Positions 46,863-53,677 of a stretch of DNA of 64,000 nucleotides are shown in pieces. The notes below the pieces were generated by a model. It did not search any database, was not told where the DNA came from, and was given only the letters and a program-made list of their open reading frames with translations. The translations under genes and the position numbers were made by a program. Position 1 is the stretch's first letter, and every line of letters starts with the position of its first letter. The stretch is from Actinomadura sp. NBRC 104425 (GTDB lineage: Bacteria; Actinomycetota; Actinomycetes; Streptosporangiales; Streptosporangiaceae): contig NZ_BSTN01000012.1 in assembly GCF_030269545.1 (NCBI RefSeq), positions 124,001 to 188,000 on the forward strand. The letters are read 5' to 3'.

Positions 46863-47321
46863 TCATTCGACCTCGGCGATGAGCTCCACCTCGACGGGCG
46901 CGTTCAGCGGCAGCACCGCCACGCCGACCGCGCTGCGCGCGTGCCGGCCCGCGTCCCCGAACACCGCGCCCAGCAGGTCGCTGGCCCCGTTGACGACCTT
47001 CGCCTGGTCGTAGAAGTCCGGCGCGCTGGCCACGAACCCGACGACCTTGACAATGCGCCGGACCCGCGCCAGCTCCCCCGTCTCGGCGCGCAGCGCGGCC
47101 ATCGCGTTGAGCGCGCAGATCTTGGCCTGCTCGACGGCCTCCTCAAGGCTGACCTCGGCACCGACCTTGCCGGTGACCGGCAGCTTGCCGCCGACCATCG
47201 GCACCTGCCCGGCCGTGTAGACCAGGGAGCCGGTGCGGACCGCCGGCACGTAGGAGCCCGCCGGCGCGACGACCTCGGGCAGCTCCAGCCCCAGATCGCG
47301 CAGCCGCTCCTCGGGCGTCAC
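46863..47321 (-). CDS. ridA: RidA-family protein
   Basis: A 152-residue Rid protein (Rv3678c type), starting at a GTG overlapping the DUF4177 stop codon (GTGA). Family blocks: AVRTGSLVYTAGQVPM, KICALNAMAALRAETG, the conserved VVGFVASAPDFYDQAKVVNG and AVGVAVLPLNAPVEVEL. RidA proteins remove reactive enamine/imine intermediates or bind small metabolites. The arginine that binds the carboxylate in active RidA (usually R in the SRSA/VRVA region) may be represented by R in HARSAVGVA, but I cannot be sure of activity. Cytosolic. Confidence 0.88.
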   Translation of the reverse strand: MTPEERLRDLGLELPEVVAPAGSYVPAVRTGSLVYTAGQVPMVGGKLPVTGKVGAEVSLEEAVEQAKICALNAMAALRAETGELARVRRIVKVVGFVASAPDFYDQAKVVNGASDLLGAVFGDAGRHARSAVGVAVLPLNAPVEVELIAEVE

Positions 47322-47479
47322 TTCGGCTGCACCTCGCGCTTGAAGTAGGCCACCAGGTTCTCGGGGTTGGGCCCCGGCAGGACGGTGACGAGCTCCCACC
47401 CGTCCTGGCCCCAGTTGTCGAGGATCTGCTTGGTCGCGTGCACCAGCAGCGGAACGGTCGCGTACTCCCACTTCTTCAT
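47318..47479 (-). CDS. DUF4177 protein (53 aa)
   Basis: A 53-residue ORF coding for MKKWEYATVPLLVHATKQIL, then DNWGQDGWELVTVLPGPNPE and a short tail with a Lys-rich end. The W-E-Y...GWELV pattern is the DUF4177 signature, and a gene of this kind occupies the same place before ridA in mycobacteria (Rv3678A). Its stop overlaps the ridA start by four bases, so translation is coupled. Function unknown. Confidence 0.85.
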   Translation of the reverse strand: MKKWEYATVPLLVHATKQILDNWGQDGWELVTVLPGPNPENLVAYFKREVQPK

Positions 47480-47534
47480 GGCCACCCAGCCTAGCGACCG
47501 CCCCTCCCGCGGCCCGCCCGGTCCTCGGGCGGCG

Positions 47535-47936
47535 TCAGACGCGGGAGGCGTCGTAGCGGTCGCGTGCCGCGTGGATCTGCCCGATGTGCTCGTCGGCCCA
47601 CGCTTTGATCGCCGCCAGCAGCGGGACGATGCGCTCCCCGAGCGGCGTAAGGGAGTAGCTGACCTGCACCGGCACCGCGGGAGTGACGTCGCGTGCCACG
47701 AAACCGTCGCGTTCCAGGGTGCGCAGCGTCTGGGTGAGCATCTTGGCGCTGGCGCCGGGCAGGGCCCGGGCGAGTTCGGCGTAGCGGAGCGGCCCGTCGG
47801 CCAGCCGGGACAGCACCAGCGACACCCACTTGGACCCGATGATCTCCAGCAGTTGGTGGGACGGGCACATCGCCATGTACTCGTCGAACGCGGCCTTGGC
47901 GGCCTCGCGGCGCTGCGCGGCGGTCATCGTCGCCAT
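47535..47936 (-). CDS. HxlR-family transcriptional regulator
   Basis: A 133-residue winged-helix regulator. The N-terminal region contains the single Cys typical of redox- or aldehyde-responsive HxlR proteins (MAMCPSHQLLEIIGSKW). Recognition parts follow: LRYAELARALPGASAKMLTQ, then TLRTLERDGFV and VSYSLTPLGERI. It is divergent from the MDR oxidoreductase with 126 bases between starts, a common regulator-target pair. The Cys near residue 24 could sense electrophiles. Start at the first of two in-frame ATGs. Confidence 0.9.
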   Translation of the reverse strand: MATMTAAQRREAAKAAFDEYMAMCPSHQLLEIIGSKWVSLVLSRLADGPLRYAELARALPGASAKMLTQTLRTLERDGFVARDVTPAVPVQVSYSLTPLGERIVPLLAAIKAWADEHIGQIHAARDRYDASRV

Positions 47937-47965
47937 CTGCGAATTCACCTCCGGGTGCCGAACGC

Positions 47966-47978
47966 ACTTGCAGGTAAC
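47966..47978. promoter_or_regulatory. Candidate HxlR operator
   Basis: ACTTGCAGGTAAC in the divergent hxlR/MDR promoter region resembles the ACTTGCAAGTAA-type sites in front of other HxlR-controlled oxidoreductase genes. Only one copy is clear. Confidence 0.45.
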
Positions 47979-48062
47979 TCCTTCCGGGGCGCCGGCTGTT
48001 CCGGCGAAGGTGGCCGGTGCGGGGTTCTCCCGCGCAACCACGTGTCGACCATGGAGTTCGAT

Positions 48063-49019
48063 ATGCGTGCGATCATCGTCAAGGCGCCCGGCGGGCCGGA
48101 GGCGCTGCAGGAGGCCGACCTTCCCGAGCCCGTGCCGGGACGCGGCCAGGTGCGGATCAGGGTGGCCGCGGCTGCGGTCAATCCGGTGGACGTGGGCGTC
48201 CGGGCCGGGGCCATGACGGCCAACGGCCTGATGCCCCGGCCGGGTGAGCCGGGCGCGCGGGAGGCGTTCGGCCTGGGCTGGGACGTCGCCGGCACCGTCG
48301 ACGCCGTGGGGCCGGACGTCGAGCACCTGGCCGTGGGCGACGAGGTCTTCGCGCTCAAGGACCGCTTGGACGTCCCCTCGGGCACCCATGCGGAGGCCGT
48401 CGTACTGGACGCGGACGCCGTGGCGCAGGCGCCGCGTTCCGTCGACGCCGTGCACGCCGCCACGGTGCCGCTGAACGGGCTGACCGCGCTGCAGGCGCTG
48501 GACCTGCTCGACCTCCCGCCGGGGGCCGCGGTGCTCGTCACCGGGGCGGCCGGCGCGGTCGGCGGATACGCGGTGGAACTGGCGGTGCAGCGCGGCCTGC
48601 GCGTGGTGGCGACCGCGTCGGCCGGCGACGAAGCCCTGGTGCGCTCCTTCGGCGCGGAGCACTTCGTACCGCGCGGGGCGCATCTCGGCGACGCCGTCCG
48701 CCAGATCGTTCCGGGCGGAGTGGACGGCGCGCTGGACGCCGCCGTGACCGGACTGGAGGTCCTGGAGGCGGTGCGCAGCGGCGGCGCGTTCGTCGCGGTG
48801 CTCGGCGGTGACGCGGTGCCGCCCCCGCTGCGCGGCATCCGCGTGGAGAACGTGTGGGTCCGCGCAGACGCCACGCAACTGGCCCACCTGGCAGCACTGG
48901 TCGACGCCGGACGACTGACACCCCGGGTAGCTCGGACACTGCCGCTGTCCAAGGCCGCCGAGGCACACCGCCTCATGGAGCAGGGCGGCCTGCGGGGACG
49001 ACTCGTGCTCACGCCATAG
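48063..49019 (+). CDS. NADP-dependent MDR oxidoreductase (quinone reductase-like)
   Basis: A 318-residue zinc-independent medium-chain dehydrogenase/reductase. GGAG six bases before the ATG at 48063 decides the start. Family features: AAAVNPVDVGVRAG, GWDVAGTVDAVG, the nucleotide-binding VLVTGAAGAVGGYAVELAVQ and a VDGALDAA segment. It has no zinc-ligand cysteines. It probably reduces quinones or enones under HxlR control. The 3' part of the gene (from about 48828) has a decayed duplicate directly downstream. Confidence 0.9.
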   Translation: MRAIIVKAPGGPEALQEADLPEPVPGRGQVRIRVAAAAVNPVDVGVRAGAMTANGLMPRPGEPGAREAFGLGWDVAGTVDAVGPDVEHLAVGDEVFALKDRLDVPSGTHAEAVVLDADAVAQAPRSVDAVHAATVPLNGLTALQALDLLDLPPGAAVLVTGAAGAVGGYAVELAVQRGLRVVATASAGDEALVRSFGAEHFVPRGAHLGDAVRQIVPGGVDGALDAAVTGLEVLEAVRSGGAFVAVLGGDAVPPPLRGIRVENVWVRADATQLAHLAALVDAGRLTPRVARTLPLSKAAEAHRLMEQGGLRGRLVLTP

Positions 49020-49032
49020 CCGCCGTCCCCCG

Positions 49033-49240
49033 CAGAAGCCCCCGCCCCACTGCGCGGCATCCGCATAGACAACGTGCGGGCCCTGTGCAGACACCACACA
49101 ACTCACCCACCTAGCGGCACCAACCGACGGCCAAACGGCCAACACCCCGGCCGCTGCCACAGACCGCCAAGACACACCGCCTCACGGAGCAGGGCGGCCT
49201 ACGGGGACGACTCGTGCTCACGCCATAGCCGCCGTCCCCC
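49033..49240 (+). repeat. Decayed duplicate of the MDR gene 3' end
   Basis: This segment aligns with about 48812-49032, the last 190 bases of the upstream gene plus its 3' flank. The offset is 222 bases at the left (CTGCGCGGCATCCGC) and 209 at the right (CTCGTGCTCACGCCATAG). The copy has small deletions and many G-to-A changes (for example CACGCAACTGGCCCACCTGG became CACACAACTCACCCACCTAG), while its last 60 bases are nearly unchanged. Confidence 0.85.
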
Positions 49241-49257
49241 CGCGGAGGTCTTCGCGG

Positions 49258-50310
49258 TCACTCCGCTGGGGACTCCCCTGCGGACTCCTCAGGGGTCTCC
49301 CCGGCGGACGGGTGGGCGTCGGCGATGCCCCGCGGGGAGTCGGCGGAGGAGCCCGACAGCTCCTCGGGGGCCTTGCGCGCGGGCTGGTCCAGGCCGACGA
49401 CAGGAGGGACGTCCTTGGTCGACTGCAGCGCCGGGCCGCTCTCGGCGGCCTTGGCGAGTTCCTCCTCGGCCTTGGCGAGGCGCTCGCCGAGGTCGGGCTT
49501 GCCCTCGCCGGTGGACGGGGACGCGGAGGCCGGGGCCATCCGGTCGAAGAAGCGCAGCAGCTCCACCGGGAACGGCATGATCAGCGTGCTGTTCTTCTCC
49601 GCCGACACGTCCACCACCGTCTGCAGCAGCCGCAGCTGGAGGGCCGCCGGGTCCTGCGACATGATCTCGGCGGCCGCGGCCAGCCGCTTGGACGCCTGGA
49701 ACTCGCCGTCCGCCGCGATGATCCGGGCGCGGCGTTCGCGTTCGGCCTCGGCCTGGCGGGCCATGGAGCGCTTCATGCCCTCCGGCAGCGACACGTCCTT
49801 GATCTCGACGCGTTCGATCCGGATGCCCCAGGGGCCGTCGGTGATCTCGTCCATGATCGCGCGCAGCCGCATGTTGATCTTCTCGCGCTCGCCCAGCAGC
49901 TCCTGCATGTCGGTCTGGCCGATCACCGAACGCAGCGAGGTCTGCCCGATCTGGGACACCGCGTACCCGTAGTTCTGCACGTTGACGATGGCCTTCACCG
50001 GGTCGATCACCCGGAAGTAGACCACCGCGTCGACCCGCACGGACACGTTGTCCTGGGTGATGCCCTCCTGCGCGGGCACGTTCATCGTGACCGTCTGCCG
50101 GTTCACCTTCTGCATCCGCTCCACGATCGGGATGATCGCGGTGAGGCCGGGGGGCCGGACCGCGCCGGGACGCAGCCGGTCGCCGCGCCGCACCTGCCCG
50201 AACCGGAACACGATGCCGTGCTCGTACTGTTGCACCACCTTGACGGCCGACCCGGCGGTCAGCAGCGCGATGAAGGCGACGACGAAGACGATGGTGAGGA
50301 TTACCGCCAT
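49258..50310 (-). CDS. SPFH/band-7 membrane protein (slipin)
   Basis: A membrane-associated scaffold of the stomatin/slipin group, about 350 residues. One N-terminal hydrophobic helix is followed by the SPFH domain: VVQQYEHGIVFRFGQVR, then DNVSVRVDAVVYFRV and LRSVIGQTDMQELL. A helical region (EAERERRARIIAADGEFQAS, then LAAAAEIM) follows, and a low-complexity acidic Ser/Glu/Pro tail of about 90 residues ends the protein. No NfeD partner gene is adjacent. The ATG at 50310 is preferred over a GTG at 50319. These proteins organise membrane microdomains and control proteases; the specific role here is unknown. Confidence 0.9.
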   Translation of the reverse strand: MAVILTIVFVVAFIALLTAGSAVKVVQQYEHGIVFRFGQVRRGDRLRPGAVRPPGLTAIIPIVERMQKVNRQTVTMNVPAQEGITQDNVSVRVDAVVYFRVIDPVKAIVNVQNYGYAVSQIGQTSLRSVIGQTDMQELLGEREKINMRLRAIMDEITDGPWGIRIERVEIKDVSLPEGMKRSMARQAEAERERRARIIAADGEFQASKRLAAAAEIMSQDPAALQLRLLQTVVDVSAEKNSTLIMPFPVELLRFFDRMAPASASPSTGEGKPDLGERLAKAEEELAKAAESGPALQSTKDVPPVVGLDQPARKAPEELSGSSADSPRGIADAHPSAGETPEESAGESPAE

Positions 50311-50660
50311 CACGGGCACCTTTCGATAGACAAGGCCCGATAGACAAGGCCCGAACCCGCGGGCCCCGCCGGACTCCTGCGCGACGGCGTGCGAGGCGCA
50401 CCGGGCGCCTGCAGCTCCGTCCCGGGACGGCGGGCCGATTCAGGGGGCGCCCAGGCCGCTGCGGTCTGGCCTCCCCCGGGGACGGCTCGACCGGTCAGGC
50501 AGGCGGAATCCGAGGGATCGGTCCCACGTTTCCTACCCAACCTCCGGGGCACGGCCCACACAACGGCCGGAAAGGGGGACTCGGCTGGGGCGCGGCACCG
50601 TGTCAGGAATCACTTGCATAGGGGCCGGGCACCCCCTCGGGTACTTGCCGAGCGAACGAT

Positions 50661-51668
50661 ATGGTCAATCGAGTGAGCGCGAGAGACACCGACTGGGACG
50701 GCGTGCGCCTGCACGTGGTCACGGGCAAGGGCGGCACCGGCAAGACCACGGTCGCCGGCGCCCTGGCGCTGGCACTGGCCGCCGGGGGCCGGAAGGTCCT
50801 GCTGGTCGAGGTCGAGGGACGGCAGGGCATCGCCCAGCTCTTCGACTGCGCGCCGCTGCCGTACGAGGAGCGCCGGGTCGCCGTCGCCCCGGACGGCGGC
50901 GACGTCTACGCGCTCGCCATCGACACCGAAGAGGCGCTCATCGAGTACCTCGAGATGTTCTACAACCTCAAGCGGGCCGGCAAGGCCATGACCCGGCTCG
51001 GCGTGGTCGACTTCGTCACCGCGATCGCCCCCGGCCTGCGCGATGTGATCCTCACCGGGAAGACCTCCGAGGCCGTCCGCCGCCGCGACCCCTCCGGCGC
51101 GTTCGTCTACGACGCGGTGGTCATGGACGCCCCGCCCACCGGCCGCATCTGCAAGTTCCTCAACGTCAACGAGGAGGTGTCCGGCCTGGCCAAGGTGGGC
51201 CCGATCCGCAACCACGCCGACACGGTCATGCGGGTGGTGCGCAGCCCCGAGACGGTGGTGCACTTCGTCACGCTGCTGGAGGAGATGCCCGTCCAGGAGG
51301 CCATGGACGGCATCGCCGAGCTGCGCCAGGTCGGGCTGCCGGTCGGCGGCGTGATCGTCAACATGGAGCATCCGCCGCTGCTGGACGAGGAGGCGCTGGC
51401 CGCCGCCGGCAACGGCGAACTGGACACCGACGCGATCGTCCGCGGACTCAAGGCCGCCGGGCTGGAACACGATGCCGAGACGATCGCCGTCGGCCTGGCC
51501 GCCGAGGCCGCCGAGCACGCCCGGCGCACCGCGCTCCAGCGCCGCGAGATGGAGCGCCTGCGGACCCTCGACCGCCCGCGCTACGTCCTGCCGCTGCTGC
51601 CCGACGGCATGGACCTGGCGGGCCTGTACGACCTGGCGCAGGCCCTGCGCGACCAGGGTGCGGCATGA
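50661..51668 (+). CDS. Get3/ArsA-like ATPase, first of a pair (BagA-like, Rv3679 type)
   Basis: A P-loop ATPase of the ArsA/Get3 family, 335 residues. Walker A is G22-K23-G24-G25-T26-G27-K28-T29, with the signature Lys (K23) of the family that reaches into the partner's active site. The switch region VMDAPPTGRICKFLNV fits the family. A GTG four codons downstream is an alternative start. It is followed by the second ATPase 25 bases later. In M. tuberculosis the pair Rv3679-Rv3680 forms a heterodimeric complex, and the same pairing with whiB4/wblA and ponA2 is conserved here. The client protein is unknown. Confidence 0.9.
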   Translation: MVNRVSARDTDWDGVRLHVVTGKGGTGKTTVAGALALALAAGGRKVLLVEVEGRQGIAQLFDCAPLPYEERRVAVAPDGGDVYALAIDTEEALIEYLEMFYNLKRAGKAMTRLGVVDFVTAIAPGLRDVILTGKTSEAVRRRDPSGAFVYDAVVMDAPPTGRICKFLNVNEEVSGLAKVGPIRNHADTVMRVVRSPETVVHFVTLLEEMPVQEAMDGIAELRQVGLPVGGVIVNMEHPPLLDEEALAAAGNGELDTDAIVRGLKAAGLEHDAETIAVGLAAEAAEHARRTALQRREMERLRTLDRPRYVLPLLPDGMDLAGLYDLAQALRDQGAA

Positions 51669-51693
51669 CCAGCTGCGGAAGGGACGGCCTGAG

Positions 51694-52848
51694 ATGAGCC
51701 CCACCGGCAAGACGCCGCCGGTCCTGGACGTGGACGCGCTGCTCGACGACCCCCGCACGAAGATCATCGTGTGCTGCGGGTCGGGCGGCGTCGGCAAGAC
51801 CACCACCGCCGCGGCGCTCGGCCTGCGCGCCGCCGAACGCGGCCGCGACGTCGTCGTGCTCACCGTCGACCCGGCGCGCCGGCTGGCCCAGTCCATGGGC
51901 CTGTCGGAGCTGGACAACAACCCGCGCCGCATCGACATCGACGGCGACGGCGAGCTGCACGCCATGATGCTCGACATGAAGCGCACCTTCGACGAGATCG
52001 TCGAAGCGCACGCCGACCCCGACCGGGCCCGGCAGATCCTCGCCAACCCGTTCTACCAGTCGCTGTCGTCCAGCCTGTCGGGCACGCAGGAGTACATGGC
52101 GATGGAGAAGCTCGGGCAGCTGCACCGCTCGGGCGCCTGGGACCTCATCGTCGTCGACACCCCGCCGTCGCGCAACGCGCTCGACTTCCTCGACGCCCCC
52201 GCCCGCATGGGCCGGCTGCTGGACGGCCGGTTCATGAAGATCCTGGCCGCGCCCGCCAAGACCGGCGGCCGGTTCGGCGTCAAGGTGCTCAGCGCCGGGT
52301 TCGGCATGTTCACCGGCGTGCTCAACAAGGTGCTCGGCATGCAGCTGCTGCGCGACGTGCAGACGTTCGTCGCCGCGTTCGACACGATGTTCGGCGGGTT
52401 CCGCGAACGCGCCGAGAAGACGTTCCAGCTGCTGCAGACGCCCGGCACCGCGTTCCTGGTGGTGGCCGCGCCCGAGCCGGACGCGCTGCGCGAGGCGTCC
52501 TACTTCGTCGAACGCCTGGCCGAGGAGCGCATGCCGCTCGCCGGACTGGTCGTCAACCGCGTGCACGAGTCGGCGGCCGACGGGCTGTCGGCCGCGCGCA
52601 GCCTGGCCGCCGCCGAGACGCTGCAGGAACGCGGCGACCATCCGCTCACCGCCGCGTTGCTGCGCATGCACGCCGACCGTATGCAGGTCGCCGCGCGCGA
52701 GGAGCGGCTGCGCGAGCACTTCGCCTCCACGCACCCGACCGTCCCGGTGACGACCGTGCCCGCGCACGCCGAGGACGTCTGCGACCTGGACGGCCTGCGC
52801 CTCATCGGCGAAGACCTGGCCCGCACCGAACCCGCCGAGGCCGCCTGA
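51694..52848 (+). CDS. Get3/ArsA-like ATPase, second of a pair (BagB-like, Rv3680 type)
   Basis: A 384-residue ArsA/Get3-like ATPase. Walker A reads G29-S30-G31-G32-V33-G34-K35-T36, so the signature Lys is replaced by Ser. Switch motif VVDTPPSRNALDFLDAP and VTVDPARRLAQSMGL are family-typical. A Gly/Phe/Met-rich helical insertion (VLSAGFGMFTGVLNKVLG) may form a hydrophobic client groove. With the upstream subunit it should form a heterodimer with one signature Lys. A GTG at 51658 overlapping the upstream stop is another possible start. A strong terminator follows. Confidence 0.9.
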   Translation: MSPTGKTPPVLDVDALLDDPRTKIIVCCGSGGVGKTTTAAALGLRAAERGRDVVVLTVDPARRLAQSMGLSELDNNPRRIDIDGDGELHAMMLDMKRTFDEIVEAHADPDRARQILANPFYQSLSSSLSGTQEYMAMEKLGQLHRSGAWDLIVVDTPPSRNALDFLDAPARMGRLLDGRFMKILAAPAKTGGRFGVKVLSAGFGMFTGVLNKVLGMQLLRDVQTFVAAFDTMFGGFRERAEKTFQLLQTPGTAFLVVAAPEPDALREASYFVERLAEERMPLAGLVVNRVHESAADGLSAARSLAAAETLQERGDHPLTAALLRMHADRMQVAAREERLREHFASTHPTVPVTTVPAHAEDVCDLDGLRLIGEDLARTEPAEAA

Positions 52849-52879
52849 CCGGCCGCCGGCACCTGGCGAAAAGCGCATA

Positions 52880-52921
52880 CGGTCGTGGGTGCGCACCAGC
52901 ACCGATGCGCACCCACGACCG
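52880..52921. terminator. Bidirectional terminator between bagB-like gene and wblA
   Basis: A perfect 16-bp stem (CGGTCGTGGGTGCGCA against TGCGCACCCACGACCG) with a 10-base loop lies between two convergent genes. Confidence 0.85.
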
Positions 52922-53006
52922 CTGTCGATTGGTTGGACCCTGCCGATCGGGTACCCGGAGAACCGGGCCCCGGCCCGCCTATTGCCGCCGGAGCGGCGAG
53001 ACGACG

Positions 53007-53321
53007 TCAGCCGGCGACGAGTGCCTTCTCCTTGGAAGCCTCGACCCGCCGCTCGTACGCCTCCTTGGCGTTCTCCAGCAGTTCGCGCCACGATTTCACG
53101 TCCGGACGCCGACGCAGCAGGGCTCGCCGCTCACGCTCGGTCATCCCACCCCAGACTCCGAACTCGATCCGGTTGTCGAGAGCGTCGGCGAGACACTCCG
53201 TCCGCACCGGGCAGCCGCGGCAGATCAGCTTGGCTCGGTTCTGCGCTGCTCCCTGCACGAACAGGGCGTCCGGATCCGCGTTACGGCAGGCGGCGCGGGC
53301 GGTCCAATCCGTGATCCACAT
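53007..53321 (-). CDS. wblA: WhiB-family iron-sulfur regulator WblA (WhiB4)
   Basis: A 104-residue WhiB-like protein. Four cysteines C12, C34, C37 and C43 (C-x21-C-x2-C-x5-C) bind a 4Fe-4S cluster. G55-V-W-G-G59 forms the turn for sigma factor contact, and a basic tail (RRALLRRR, then KSWREL) contacts DNA. The head MWITDWTARAACRNADPDAL matches WblA. Orthologues are Streptomyces WblA, needed for sporulation and repressing antibiotics, and M. tuberculosis WhiB4, a redox sensor. Divergent from ponA2 with 356 bases between, which agrees with the long leader known for wblA. Confidence 0.95.
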   Translation of the reverse strand: MWITDWTARAACRNADPDALFVQGAAQNRAKLICRGCPVRTECLADALDNRIEFGVWGGMTERERRALLRRRPDVKSWRELLENAKEAYERRVEASKEKALVAG

Positions 53322-53677
53322 CTTGGCCCCACTCCCCTAGGGTCTGTGTCGATTTGCGCTCCTTGGCCAGACGGGCGCGGACGTCAGGCCGCCAAACGAA
53401 AGCCGTGGGGAAGAACTTACGGAAGCGAGGGGGGAATCAACAGCCCCCGATGGGCCCATTCTCGATATAGCCCGGCAGGGCCATACCGCCGGAACGGACT
53501 AGTTACCTCTCCTTGACGCGCGAGGTAGCACGTCGGTTGACAGCACGCGAGTGATCAGGCCGGGCGATCGGACCAGGCTGATCACCCCGGGCCGGGTCCG
53601 TTGTGATACGCAGTGGTCATGTACGGGACGAGTGAGCTGTCCCGTATGCACTGCTCGTCCCGCGTAACCTAGGGTTC
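53322..53677. promoter_or_regulatory. Divergent wblA/ponA2 regulatory region
   Basis: No gene. It holds the wblA leader and the ponA2 promoter. At 53622-53646 an inverted repeat TACGGGAC-N9-GTCCCGTA lies just upstream of a -10-like TAACCT (53664-53669). That -10 sits eight bases before the ponA2 GTG, so the ponA2 transcript probably has no leader. Confidence 0.5.
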
